DNA from: Clostridia bacterium
GTDB taxonomy: Bacteria; Bacillota; Clostridia; Lachnospirales; Lachnospiraceae
NCBI GenBank assembly: GCA_910576325.1
Contig: CAJTIM010000015.1
Span: 2,501-66,500 of the forward strand
Direction: 5' to 3'
Length of the DNA: 64,000 bases
The notes below the pieces were generated by a model that was given only the letters and a program-made list of their open reading frames with translations, had not been told where the DNA came from and ran no database searches. The translations under genes were made by a program, and so were the position numbers. Shown in pieces: positions 17,990 through 26,334 of the stretch (position 1 is its first letter; each line of letters opens with the position of its first letter).

Positions 17990-19204
17990 CTATCCTTCCA
18001 CGCGGATCATATGGATCACGGCGTCTGTTTTGGCTGCCCGTTCCTTGTATTCCGCCTCTGTGTATTCTCCTGTGATAAAGCCAAATTCACCGGCTATATC
18101 TGCTGTCACCACCTCGATAGGTCCGAAGATTTCAGCCATTTTGATCGCATCTGTCTTTTTATTTCCCTTAACCCGGACGAAGAAACGGCGTTTGGCGTCG
18201 CTTAGGTCAGTCAGCTCCAGCTTCTGACTGCTCCAGAAGGTCATTATGTTCCGATGCAAATGCTTGGCTGCGTCTACCACATCGGCTACTACCGCACTGG
18301 CTGTCGGCAGTTTTCCGGCGCCGCTCCCGTAGAACATCACGTCTCCCAGTACGTTTCCTTTGGCGAAAATGGCGTTAAATACGTCGTTGACGCTGTACAG
18401 GGGGTGAAGCTCACTGATGAGGAAGGGGGCTACCATTGCGAAGAAGCGGCCGTTTTCCTTTTTACTGGTGGCTAACAGCTTGATTGCGCGGCCCATTTTC
18501 CGGGCATATTTGATGTCCTCGGCCGTTACCTTTGTGATTCCTTCCGTATAAATGTCCTCGTAGTCTGCCTGGCAGCCGCTGGCTAAGGAAGTGAGGATGG
18601 CGATCTTGCGGCAGGCGTCGTAGCCCTCTACGTCGGCTTCGGGGTTGCGCTCTGCGTAGCCTTTTTCCTGGGCTTCCTTTAAAGCGGTGTCGAAGTCGAT
18701 GCCCTCGTGGGTCATCTGGCTTAGGATGTAGTTGGTAGTTCCGTTGAGGATTCCTGTTATTTCTATGATCTCGTCTGCGGTCAGGGAGGAGTTTAACGGG
18801 CGGATAATGGGGATTCCGCCGCCTACACTGGCCTCGAATAAGTAGTTAAGCTCCCGTTCCCTGGCTATCTCAAGAAGCTCGGCTCCGTGTCGGGCTACCA
18901 GTTCTTTGTTGGAGGTGCAGACGCTTTTTCCTGCTTCCAGACAGCGCTTGGTGAAGGTGTATGCCGGCTCTACGCCGCCCATGACTTCGACGACGATGCG
19001 GATCTCGGGATCGTTTACAATTGTTTCGAAGTCGTGTATCAGCTTGGATTCTACCGGGTCGCCGGGAAATTCGCGGAGATCCAGTACGTATTTGATGTTG
19101 ATCTCGTCGCCGGCTCTGCGGTTGATGCTTGCCTGGTTGGTGTTTAATACTTCTACGACTCCGGACCCTACGGTTCCGTAGCCCATAACTGCTATTTGTA
19201 CCAT
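17990..19204 (-). CDS. hom: Homoserine dehydrogenase
   Basis: Reduces aspartate semialdehyde to homoserine. The nucleotide-binding MGYGTVGSGVVEVL is at the N-terminus, followed by GGVEPAYTF, TSNKELVARHG and the substrate region GILNGTTNYILSQM. The C-terminus (about 320-404) is an ACT domain (LSDAKRRFFVRVKG). 404 aa. It starts 6 bp after the ACT protein pheB in the same operon. Confidence 0.97.
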   Translation of the reverse strand: MVQIAVMGYGTVGSGVVEVLNTNQASINRRAGDEINIKYVLDLREFPGDPVESKLIHDFETIVNDPEIRIVVEVMGGVEPAYTFTKRCLEAGKSVCTSNKELVARHGAELLEIARERELNYLFEASVGGGIPIIRPLNSSLTADEIIEITGILNGTTNYILSQMTHEGIDFDTALKEAQEKGYAERNPEADVEGYDACRKIAILTSLASGCQADYEDIYTEGITKVTAEDIKYARKMGRAIKLLATSKKENGRFFAMVAPFLISELHPLYSVNDVFNAIFAKGNVLGDVMFYGSGAGKLPTASAVVADVVDAAKHLHRNIMTFWSSQKLELTDLSDAKRRFFVRVKGNKKTDAIKMAEIFGPIEVVTADIAGEFGFITGEYTEAEYKERAAKTDAVIHMIRVEG

Positions 19205-19210
19205 TTTCGC

Positions 19211-19654
19211 TTACTCCTTTGCCAGTATTTTTAGATAGTGGATACCTTCCTGGCTCTCTATCTGCTCTATCATGGCGGATACGTCCTTGGTGATGGGCAG
19301 CAGATCTACGGTGAGGGTGAGGGAGGCTACTCCGTTGATGGGAATGGTCTGATGGATGGTGAGGACGTTGCCTCTGTAGTCGGCTATGGTTTTCAGGACT
19401 AAGGATAACAGGCCCGGCTGATCTTCCATCTGGAGAACGAAGGTGATGCTTTTTCCCTTGGAGTTGTCGTGGAAGGGGGAGATGTCGTCCTTGTATTTGT
19501 AGAAGGAGCTGCGGCTGATGCCTACGCGCTCGGTGGCTTCCTGGATGGTGATGGATTTTGAGGAATCCAGGAGGCGTTTGGCTTCTACGACTTTTAGCAA
19601 GACTTCTGGTACGGCTTTTTGACTTACTACGAAATATTTTGTTTTTTCTGACAT
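19211..19654 (-). CDS. pheB: ACT domain regulatory protein (PheB/UPF0735 type)
   Basis: A 147 aa protein: an N-terminal helical part with a helix-turn-helix-like SITIQEATERVGISRSSFYKY and a C-terminal ACT domain (VLQMEDQPGLLSLVLKTIAD). It matches the UPF0735/PheB group that often precedes hom in Firmicutes. The start was chosen at the ATG eight bases after GGAGGG. A regulatory role in threonine-family synthesis is inferred, not shown. Confidence 0.88.
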   Translation of the reverse strand: MSEKTKYFVVSQKAVPEVLLKVVEAKRLLDSSKSITIQEATERVGISRSSFYKYKDDISPFHDNSKGKSITFVLQMEDQPGLLSLVLKTIADYRGNVLTIHQTIPINGVASLTLTVDLLPITKDVSAMIEQIESQEGIHYLKILAKE

Positions 19655-19719
19655 CTTTTTGCCCTCCGTGTGCGTGTGTTGAAAACATTTGTTTTTCTGT
19701 GATGGATTCAACAAGGGAC

Positions 19720-19748
19720 ATATTATCATAAATTGGGGGGGATTGCAA
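19720..19748 (-). promoter_or_regulatory. Sigma-A promoter of the pheB-hom-apgM-lysC operon
   Basis: TTGCAA and TAATAT on the minus strand with a 17-base spacer, about 65 bp before pheB. No T-box or other leader structure fits in the short leader. Confidence 0.7.
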
Positions 19749-19798
19749 GTGGGAATGAAGGGGATTTTTTATTTTTTTCTATGGCGGACGGGAATGGA

Positions 19799-19846
19799 GC
19801 GAAGGGCGGATGCAGCCATTTCCGATATCAGGTGTCCGCCCTTCGC
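19799..19846. repeat. 12-bp perfect inverted repeat at the end of the truncated sigma-like gene
   Basis: GCGAAGGGCGGA (19799-19810) and its exact complement (19835-19846) flank 24 bases. The right arm lies inside the last codons of the truncated gene. No U-run follows on the minus strand, so it is not a classic terminator. It marks where homology to the mobile-element gene stops. Confidence 0.6.
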
Positions 19847-20007
19847 TGAACGGTCTGCGTTTTATGGTCGATTATGGTTCTTTCTGTTTTCAAGTCATAC
19901 TCCTGATACTGCATTTTCCGTTCTGTCGTTCTTAAAACAGCAATTACTTCTTCGCTGGCTTCCGGATATAATTTTCTGAAGTCCGGGATTTTATATGGCT
20001 TTGCCAT
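19828..20007 (-). pseudogene. Truncated sigma-70-like gene of a conjugative element
   Basis: A 59 aa reading frame beginning MAKPYKIPDFRKLYPEASEE, with AGGAGG eight bases upstream. I recognise the N-terminal part of a small sigma-70-like protein (about 130-140 aa) common in clostridial integrative elements. After the KTQTV position the frame runs into unrelated residues and a stop, inside the inverted repeat. The C-terminal promoter-recognition part is absent. The family identity is from memory and moderately sure; the truncation follows if that is right. Confidence 0.6.
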
Positions 20008-20091
20008 AGGCTTGTCCTCCTTTTCGAATTCATGCGAAAACGAAGGACAAGCGGCGGACTCCGGCAGCGGCATAAAGTTCTGCCGGAACGC

Positions 20092-20133
20092 AAAAAAGCG
20101 CCTGCATAGACATAAAAGTCTACACAGACGCTT
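20092..20133 (-). terminator. Attenuator-like terminator upstream of the sigma-like gene
   Basis: A 14-bp stem with G-U pairs only as exceptions (20098-20111 with 20118-20131), loop TTTTAT-like, followed on the minus strand by a U6 run. It lies 85 bp before the truncated gene and after the leader ORF. A second 7-bp hairpin (20061-20086, CCGGCAG/CTGCCGG) follows. The layout, leader peptide then terminator, resembles attenuation regions in front of genes on Tn916-type elements. Confidence 0.8.
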
Positions 20134-20205
20134 AATTCGTATTTTTCATGTTCTAATTGTTCCTCTTGTTGTCCGGAATATCCCAATTGCAGGGAGTCGC
20201 TTTTT

Positions 20206-20285
20206 TTAAGCGATCACCATTACACAGATATCCGGTTTCAATAAATAGTGCTGCTTCGGATCAGCAGCATAGTTTCCCAACACAT
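20206..20285 (-). other. Possible leader peptide ORF cut off from its promoter by the insertion sequence
   Basis: GGAGGGG (20293-20299) is followed by an ATG seven bases on (15-codon frame starting MCWETMLLIR) and, two bases later, by a GTG opening a 25-codon frame that ends at 20206 (contains YAADPKQHYLLKPDIC). Which frame is used cannot be told. The insertion sequence ends 15 bp upstream of the ribosome site. Leader peptides with this position usually control a downstream resistance or element gene; none survives here. Confidence 0.4.
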
Positions 20286-20305
20286 AAAAACACCCCTCCT
20301 TGCTC

Positions 20306-20313
20306 AAACGGAG
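20306..20313. repeat. 8-bp target site duplication, left copy
   Basis: AAACGGAG, identical to 22194-22201, directly abutting the inverted repeat of the insertion sequence. Eight bases is the duplication length of the ISL3 family. Confidence 0.92.
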
Positions 20314-22193
20314 GTAAACGGTAGATAGGTTCTTTCCAAACTTAATTGAATTCAACGTAGAAAAGTTCATGGAATAATACTTTTGATTTTAGTAACGTAA
20401 AACTGTTCCTGCCATACATGATCCGTTTTATAACCTTGATCTTATTTACGCTGCCTTCTGCTAAACCATTATTGTAGGAGTGGGCGATCCCATTTTTGAC
20501 AGCTTCTATATCATTGCAGACGCCTTCAATAAATGACTGCAATTCAGGTATGTCATATTTTTTGGCGGATTTTATCCATATATCCAGCTTTTCGGGTTTT
20601 TGCGAAAACATTACTGTATGGAATTCCTTCACCAGGGTATATAGCTGGCTTAATAATGGATATTTTTCTAAAGCCTGCCCATATTGGTCTGCTGTGATTG
20701 TTGCAACATCTTCCAATTTCCTATAAATGAGCTGGCATAACGACTTTCTTTGGATAAATTCCGACTGGGGCTTGTTTTGTTCTTACTGTTCCTGCATCCG
20801 CATCCTCTCTTTTTGCATGAACATCCGGAGGGAAGCGACACTTCCAGTATATCCTTTTCCACAAAGGATGTTATGGATCTTTGGATATGTAAGCCCTTGG
20901 CTCCTTAGTTCTATGACTTCTTTCTCATAGGGTGCCAGCTTGCCCGGAATCCTTCCATTATAATGGCCATTTGTAACAGAATAGCCAGGATTCAGGTAGT
21001 TCTGGATTGTTTTGCGTGTATGGTGCATCATGGTGGCAATCTGTTCGATTGGATATCCAGCCTTCGCCAGTTTCCTGGCTTCGTCGACCTCGCGCTGCTT
21101 CTGCTGCACTGCCAGCTGGTGCTGCCGTTCCCGGGAGATTGCCCTGCTTTCCGGGATTTCATTTTCCGGTATGGCAAGGTATTTCCGGATTGTTGTAGGG
21201 CACGAATGCATCAACAGTGCAATATCGGATACGGTCAGCCCTTCTTTCTTTTTTTGGTGGACAAAGCGGATCCGCAGCGGCCGGTTCGCAGTATTGTACA
21301 GGGCTTTCCTTTCCTCTGAAATCTCCTCCGTCAGTGGGATTTCTATCCTGGCAGGGAATTCCCGGATGATATATTTATTTATAGCTTCTGAAATCCCTTT
21401 TATTAAATGGAAGCGGTCGCTAACTTGGATTGCATCAGGATGTGAGTCCGTTGCTGTTGAAGAATAAGTGGCTGCCCCATCCCTTGATATGACTTGGATA
21501 TTAGGGAATGTCGCAAGCCAGCTGGCGACATCAGCCGTTTCCCTGGAAGGAATCAGGTCAATGATCCGATGGCTCTCAAGGTCAACCATGACCGTTCCAT
21601 AGGAGAACCTTTTCCTGAGAGCAAAATCATCCACACAAACTTTTGTAATAGAAGACTTATCCACAATTACTGGCATTTTTTTTAAGCAGGCTGCAAATAC
21701 TGCTTTTACATACTGTGATATGGCCGCTTTTTAAAAGCTTTGACGCGTTCAGGGAACTTAATTGTGCTGAAGTATGGAGGATATTTTTAACCAGACGGTC
21801 TGTCTTCTGGGCCTTCGGCGCTGCAAAAGGATGTATCTCAGCAAATGTCGTATGCCTGCACTCCGGGTTGTCACAAAACATCTTCCGTGTAGTTACCAAT
21901 AAAATAACCTTTTTCTCTTGGAGCGGGAGATCCTGAATTTTCCTTTCATATACAGAATGGGTGCGCATGGACTTTGAACCGCAGAACGGACATGTCAGCT
22001 CTTTCCTGCCGGATTGGATATGGAAAATAATTGCCTTGTCTTTCATCTGATAATGCACTAATTCATAGTCTTTGTTGAGAAGTTTGATAAATTCATCCAT
22101 ATAGCCACGCCCTTTTCTATAATCTTAGTTACATTATATTGCTTTCAAAAAATAAAATCAACTAAGTTTGGAAAGAACCTATCTACCGTTTAC
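20314..22193 (-). mobile_element. ISL3-family insertion sequence with complete ends
   Basis: 1,880 bp bounded by perfect 31-bp inverted repeats (20314-20344 and 22163-22193; both begin GTAAACGGTAGATAGG from outside inwards) and an 8-bp direct duplication AAACGGAG. The transposase on the minus strand has the ISL3 zinc finger and DDE core. The ends are intact but the transposase is broken, so mobility would need a helper copy. Confidence 0.95.
20342..22100 (-). pseudogene. ISL3 transposase, disrupted by a frameshift and a stop
   Basis: Three pieces make one protein of about 570-590 aa. Piece 1 (21657-22100) has the zinc ribbon CPFCGSKSMRTHSVYERKI and CDNPEC. Piece 2 (20783-21676) has the catalytic VCVDDFALRKRFSYGTVMVD and SRDGAATYS. 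Piece 3 (to 20342) has EGSVNKIKVIKRIMYGR with the catalytic glutamate. Pieces 1 and 2 overlap at an A8 run, where losing one A (or a +1 shift) joins the frames. Pieces 2 and 3 are in the same frame, separated only by a TAA at 20783-20785. The nonsense codon makes a functional full-length product unlikely. Confidence 0.9.
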
Positions 22194-22201
22194 AAACGGA
22201 G
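22194..22201. repeat. 8-bp target site duplication, right copy
   Basis: AAACGGAG, identical to the left copy. Removing the insertion sequence and one copy rejoins the leader region with its upstream hairpin at 22235-22267. Confidence 0.92.
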
Positions 22202-22234
22202 CTTGAAGGGGAACAGGTATGGGCGTGTCTTTAT

Positions 22235-22267
22235 AGCCCGTCAAGATACCGTTTTTTTTGACGGGCT
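22235..22267. repeat. 10-bp perfect inverted repeat in the split leader region
   Basis: AGCCCGTCAA (22235-22244) and TTGACGGGCT (22258-22267) around a T-rich loop. Before the insertion it stood about 40 bp upstream of the leader ribosome site on the minus strand, and about 30 bp downstream of a TATAAT box. It was probably part of the element's leader control. Confidence 0.6.
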
Positions 22268-22359
22268 TCGTTAGCTTTTCTTATCCATTATAACAGGTAG
22301 CTATCGAATTTCTCTGTAAAACTGCTGTAATGACATACTAATTTTCAGTTTTTTTGCAA

Positions 22360-22392
22360 AAAACAGTCATGTCAAGACACCATGACTGTTTT
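22360..22392. terminator. Bidirectional terminator after the winged-helix gene
   Basis: AAAACAGTCATG and its complement with a nine-base loop; U-runs follow on both strands. It starts 1 bp after the winged-helix stop codon and separates the operon from the mobile-element scar. Confidence 0.85.
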
Positions 22393-22393
22393 T

Positions 22394-22816
22394 CTATAAT
22401 GGTTTGACAGCAAAGATATACCCTAAGCTGGAAACCGTTTGTATATAAATGGGATGTTCCTTATCCGGTTCAATTTTTTGCCGAATTCTACTAATCGTAT
22501 TAGCGATTGCTACCAAAGAGCTTTCACTATCCTCATGCCATACATTTTCAAAAATTTGCTCTTTGCTACATAACCAACCAGGTCGTTGCGCCAGAAATAC
22601 CAGAACTCCGTATTCATATCTTGATAGTTTCACATCCTTACCATTATGTAGTACCCGCCGCTGATGTAATCTAATTTCCAACCCTGGGTATGTCAGTGTA
22701 GAAGATAGGAACGGATAACGTTCATGGTCACCATCATCATGCCAAACCATCAACGGATTCTCAGTTGTTGCTCCGCTATCCTCGGTAATTCTGGCAATAA
22801 TTTCAATTTTCTTCAC
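22394..22816 (-). CDS. Winged-helix (OmpR/PhoB-type) DNA-binding protein without receiver
   Basis: A 140 aa protein starting at GTG with AGGAGGG six bases upstream. Residues 45-140 form a Trans_reg_C winged helix: LHQRRVLHNGKDVKLSRYEY, VLVFLAQRPGWLCSKEQIFENVW, then a closing TVSSLGYIF wing. No receiver domain precedes it; residues 1-40 are unassigned. It follows the aminotransferase by 82 bp on the same strand and may be the last gene of that operon or its regulator. Orphan OmpR-type DNA-binding domains are known in Clostridia. Confidence 0.85.
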   Translation of the reverse strand: MKKIEIIARITEDSGATTENPLMVWHDDGDHERYPFLSSTLTYPGLEIRLHQRRVLHNGKDVKLSRYEYGVLVFLAQRPGWLCSKEQIFENVWHEDSESSLVAIANTISRIRQKIEPDKEHPIYIQTVSSLGYIFAVKPL

Positions 22817-22898
22817 AGCTATCCCTCCTTTTGTGCCGAATTATCAAAATATCGCTCATTATTGGAATTCACGTTGATTCAGCATATATGTACTCTAG

Positions 22899-24074
22899 TT
22901 ATAATATTTTCTTAAGCACATACAGTAACGCATCAATATGCTCTTTCTCTAAAATCAACGGAGGCAACAGGCGAATCACATGTGAACCTGAAGGAATTAC
23001 GATAATTCCCGCTTCTTGTAAAGCATTTATATAGTATGCGGCAGGTACAGACAGTTCAATTCCTTTCATAAGCCCCAGTCCGCGCACCTCTTTGATCACA
23101 ACTTTTTGAGCGGCCAATTCGGACAATGCCTTATCTAAATAGGTCGTCATAGCCCTGACATTCGCCAATATGTTATACTGTTGATAAAGCTGGAATACAG
23201 CAGTAACGGCTGCAGCGGCCAGAGGATTGGAGCCGTAAGTTGTGCCATGATCTCCTGCACACAATACACCGGTTGCTGCCCCTCTGGTTCCAATTGCACC
23301 TACCGGAATTCCGCATCCCAAAGCCTTTGCCGAAACCACAATGTCGGGAGCAACGTCGTACAGCTGATACGCAAACATATTTCCGCTTCTGCCCATACCA
23401 CATTGAATCTCATCCAAAACCATCAAAATTTTGTTCTCATCGCAAAGCTTTCGGACTCCTTTGATAAAGTACTCAGTGGTAGGATAAATTCCGCTCTCAC
23501 CTTGTACTGTTTCCATAAAAATTGCACAGGTATTTTTTGTAATCAAGCGTTTAACGCTGTCCAGATCATTGAAATCGGCAAATTTAACATGAGCAAGCAT
23601 AGGAGCAAAAGGTTCCTGATAGGTTGCTTTCCCTGTTATGGATAACGCCCCCATAGATCTGCCATGAAAGGATTTTTTCATGGCAATGATCTCTCCATTA
23701 TGATTATTATGCTTCAAAAAATGATATTTCTTAGCAATTTTAACCGCACCTTCGATTGCTTCCGTTCCAGAATTGGTGAAAAACACCTGCTCCATGCCAG
23801 ATGCCTGATTGAACAGCTTTGCAGCTTCAATCGCAGGAACATTATAAAAAAGATTAGAGGTGTGTAGCAGCTTCTCCATCTGTTCTTGCAGTGTACGTGT
23901 GTAATTCTGATCGTGATATCCCAAAGCACACACACCGATTCCAGACCCGAAATCCAAATACCGTTTTCCCTCTGTATCATAAAGGTACATACCTTCGCCA
24001 TGATCCCATACAATGGGATAACGATTATATACAGGAACAAACTGCTGATTTGCTTGTTTGATATAAGGATTCAT
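22899..24074 (-). CDS. Class III PLP-dependent aminotransferase (acetylornithine/omega type)
   Basis: A 391 aa fold-type I aminotransferase. Landmarks: the DFGSGIGVCALGY N-terminus, the phosphate-binding NSGTEAIEGAVK, DEIQCGMGRSG and the PLP lysine in SAKALGCGIPVGA. It is nearest in style to acetylornithine aminotransferase (ArgD), but no arginine genes are nearby. It is instead in an operon with pyridoxal kinase, so an amine or omega-amino acid substrate is equally possible. The substrate cannot be called from the sequence. Confidence 0.88.
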   Translation of the reverse strand: MNPYIKQANQQFVPVYNRYPIVWDHGEGMYLYDTEGKRYLDFGSGIGVCALGYHDQNYTRTLQEQMEKLLHTSNLFYNVPAIEAAKLFNQASGMEQVFFTNSGTEAIEGAVKIAKKYHFLKHNNHNGEIIAMKKSFHGRSMGALSITGKATYQEPFAPMLAHVKFADFNDLDSVKRLITKNTCAIFMETVQGESGIYPTTEYFIKGVRKLCDENKILMVLDEIQCGMGRSGNMFAYQLYDVAPDIVVSAKALGCGIPVGAIGTRGAATGVLCAGDHGTTYGSNPLAAAAVTAVFQLYQQYNILANVRAMTTYLDKALSELAAQKVVIKEVRGLGLMKGIELSVPAAYYINALQEAGIIVIPSGSHVIRLLPPLILEKEHIDALLYVLKKIL

Positions 24075-24075
24075 T

Positions 24076-24345
24076 TCAGTTCTTTTCCTCCTCTACTTCA
24101 ATTTTAAATACATTGATTACATCCACATCTGGACAGCAGAATACAATGGAGCCATCTGGTTGGCTGGGGAGTTTTCCCCCATACCGCAGAATGTCAATGT
24201 AAGGGAAAGCCACGTGCATGGCCATTGGGCAGAGAGCGCCTCTTTCGGTATCAAAGTCAAAGGTATCTCCAATTCGATGACCACGATGGCACCCCATATG
24301 TCCCTTTTGATCTATTAAACTGATTTTAATTTTAGGCTTTTTCAT
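24076..24345 (-). CDS. TIGR04076 family protein
   Basis: An 89 aa protein; start chosen at the ATG nine bases after GGAGG. It shows the family pattern GHRIGDTFDFD, ALCPMAMHVAFPYIDILRYGG and FCCPD, with conserved cysteines that could bind metal. Function is unknown. It overlaps the pyridoxal kinase by 14 bp and ends 1 bp before the aminotransferase start, so it is tightly coupled to both. Confidence 0.8.
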   Translation of the reverse strand: MKKPKIKISLIDQKGHMGCHRGHRIGDTFDFDTERGALCPMAMHVAFPYIDILRYGGKLPSQPDGSIVFCCPDVDVINVFKIEVEEEKN

Positions 24346-25177
24346 CGTTAATTTCCTCCAAAAATTGTTCAATGGGAATTCCCTTGTATTTGTCAGTATC
24401 ATGTAGATTAGCATAAATAATTTTTTCGAGTTGTCTCATTGCACTTTGTACGCTCTCTAAAATCTGGCCTGATTTTAAATAATGCCCTACTACAATCGCC
24501 ATAAAAATATCCCCTGTACCTGGAAAACGCACCGGTATTTCTTCATAAGGAAGCAAGATACACGAATTTTTCGGAGAACTTTTTACAACAGTAAACATTC
24601 TTCCATTGATATTTGCGCTTGTAATCACAACGGATTTGGCACCAAGCGTATGTAGTCGATTTGCGATTACTTCAATTTCCGGTTCAGAGTAAGTGTGTTT
24701 AACTGTGTATTCGGATAAAAAGCACGCCTCCGTAATATTGGGGACAATCACATCTGCAATAGAACACAACCGTTTCATGTAAGCGACTACTTGATTTGTT
24801 ACACCATTGTATCGTTTTCCGTCATCTCCCATAATTGGATCAACAAAAATCGAAGTACCTGATTTTTGTTGTTCCTTACAGTATTCATATACAAGAGATG
24901 ACTGCCTTTCCGACACAATAAATCCGGTACAGATTGCGTCGAAAGAAAACATGAGTTTCTTCCATACCAGAAGCGTATTTTCCATATATTCTGTTGTATC
25001 CAGAATATCAAACTGACCATAATCCAGAGTGTTTGAAACAAGTACAGTAGGCAAATTGAAAGTTTCAAATTTCAAGTGAGATAAAACAGGAATCATGACA
25101 GATAAGGCGACCTTGCCATAACCTGCCATATCATTGATCAATAAAATTTGAGTTTGCTTTTTATCTGCCATAGCCAT
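24332..25177 (-). CDS. Pyridoxal/pyridoxamine kinase (PdxK/PdxY type)
   Basis: A 281 aa ribokinase-fold kinase: INDMAGYGKVALSVMIPVL at the N-terminus, FVDPIMGDDGKRYNG in the middle, VIVPNITEACFLS, and the anion-hole motif RFPGTGDIFMAIVVG. It makes pyridoxal 5'-phosphate from B6 vitamers. Being in the same operon as a PLP-dependent aminotransferase suggests cofactor supply for it. GAGGAAAT precedes the ATG. Confidence 0.9.
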   Translation of the reverse strand: MAMADKKQTQILLINDMAGYGKVALSVMIPVLSHLKFETFNLPTVLVSNTLDYGQFDILDTTEYMENTLLVWKKLMFSFDAICTGFIVSERQSSLVYEYCKEQQKSGTSIFVDPIMGDDGKRYNGVTNQVVAYMKRLCSIADVIVPNITEACFLSEYTVKHTYSEPEIEVIANRLHTLGAKSVVITSANINGRMFTVVKSSPKNSCILLPYEEIPVRFPGTGDIFMAIVVGHYLKSGQILESVQSAMRQLEKIIYANLHDTDKYKGIPIEQFLEEINDEKA

Positions 25178-25183
25178 ATTTCC

Positions 25184-25687
25184 TCAGTGACCGAAATAAC
25201 AAAGTCTGCACAGTGTTTTTCCTGACTCTGTTTGAAAAATCTTCTGTAATGTGGTTTCTATTATGTTTTTTCCCAGATTATCTTCATAAAAATTTACCAA
25301 AAAATCTGCTTCCACAAGAATCTGATAGTCAATACCATCTATATCTGCGTAGGTATGATGGTGTCCTACTAAATAGCAGATTCGATTGATGTCTGCTTCC
25401 TCAAATCCCAGCTCTCCCAACATTTTGCGGGCATAAAAAGGACCTTCTTGCTCCTGTAATCTCCCACTGGACATCCCATACTTTTCTTCTGCCGGCCGAA
25501 TACCAATATCATGAACCAATGCGGCGCATTCGGTCAAAAACTGACTATGCCCATCCAACTGTTCCATACGACCAATCATCTGTGCAAAACTGTGAACTTT
25601 TATCAAATGATGAATGCGTTGTGGATCATTCTGGTTAAAATGAATCATCTTCCGCATTAACATATCAATTATATTTTCCTGATACAT
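25184..25687 (-). CDS. HD-domain hydrolase, second of a tandem pair
   Basis: A 167 aa HD phosphohydrolase: PQRIHHLIKVHSFAQMIG, the HD pair in ALVHDIGIRP, and YLVGHHHTYADIDG. The C-terminal block KIFQTESGKTLCRLC aligns with KIFQTDGGKELMALC of the gene upstream, so the two are paralogues from a duplication. Substrate unknown; a nucleotide or a B6 phosphate are possible guesses given the pyridoxal kinase 6 bp downstream. Confidence 0.88.
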   Translation of the reverse strand: MYQENIIDMLMRKMIHFNQNDPQRIHHLIKVHSFAQMIGRMEQLDGHSQFLTECAALVHDIGIRPAEEKYGMSSGRLQEQEGPFYARKMLGELGFEEADINRICYLVGHHHTYADIDGIDYQILVEADFLVNFYEDNLGKNIIETTLQKIFQTESGKTLCRLCYFGH

Positions 25688-25696
25688 AATACCCTC

Positions 25697-26200
25697 CTAT
25701 TCCATTTCTTTTTTCAAACAAAGTGCCATCAGTTCCTTTCCTCCATCTGTTTGAAAAATTTTCTTTATATACTCTGCTTTTTTATAATCTGGCCGGTTTT
25801 CATAGCAGTTTACAATTAGATCGGCTTCCATCAAAAGTTGCAATAGTTTATTTTTGGGCTTGTCATAATCATGATGGCAATTCACCAGTTCAATGATTTT
25901 CGGAACATACGACGGAAGATAATTGGCCGATTCTAAAAAGCGAGTCACAAGGATAGATACCACCTGTTTCTGATTGTTCTGACTGGCATCCCCGTTATAA
26001 TGTTCTTTGCAATATTTAATTGCCACATCATGTAAAATGGCTGCTGCTTGCAAAATTTGCTGATCTTCAACAGAGATTTTTTCTTGCTCACCAAACAGCT
26101 TGGCTAATGCATAAACCTTAAGGATATGTTGCGTACGTCTACAATGTCCTTCTTCATAGCACAATACACTGTATAAAAGATGGGTTTCATTATTAATCAC
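25697..26200 (-). CDS. HD-domain hydrolase, first of a tandem pair
   Basis: A 167 aa HD protein starting at GTG with AAAGGA upstream. Metal-binding residues are in CRRTQHILKVYALAKLFG, AAILHDVAIKYC and LVNCHHDYDKP. Same length as its neighbour and alignable over its whole length, though diverged. First gene of the HD-HD-kinase-TIGR04076-aminotransferase operon; a TGTTGC-N4-GCAACA palindrome lies about 70 bp upstream. Confidence 0.88.
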   Translation of the reverse strand: MINNETHLLYSVLCYEEGHCRRTQHILKVYALAKLFGEQEKISVEDQQILQAAAILHDVAIKYCKEHYNGDASQNNQKQVVSILVTRFLESANYLPSYVPKIIELVNCHHDYDKPKNKLLQLLMEADLIVNCYENRPDYKKAEYIKKIFQTDGGKELMALCLKKEME

Positions 26201-26270
26201 GTTGACAAGTATCCTTTCTTGAAAAATTTTTATATCTCTTTATAAGAATAAAGCATTTTTCATCAGTTCT

Positions 26271-26288
26271 GTGTTGCGCTTGCAACAC
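26271..26288. promoter_or_regulatory. Crp/Fnr-type operator GTGTTGC-N4-GCAACAC
   Basis: A perfect 7+4+7 palindrome between the divergent HD operon and the crp-like gene. It covers the -35 box (TTGCAA, 26280-26285) of the crp-like gene, which suggests autorepression. It is about 45 bases upstream of the likely start of the HD operon, a position suited to activation. The same core occurs upstream of asrA. Confidence 0.78.
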
Positions 26289-26308
26289 CTACCACAAAAT
26301 GCTATACT
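26280..26308 (+). promoter_or_regulatory. Promoter of the first crp-like gene
   Basis: TTGCAA, 17-base spacer, TATACT. The -35 box lies within the right half of the palindrome. Confidence 0.68.
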
Positions 26309-26334
26309 TTATCTCAGAAGAAAGGAGAGACAAT

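Noticed and set aside
18870..19748. Minus-strand 292-codon frame over hom and pheB
   Set aside because: Arg/His/Ser-rich product out of frame with two well-supported genes.
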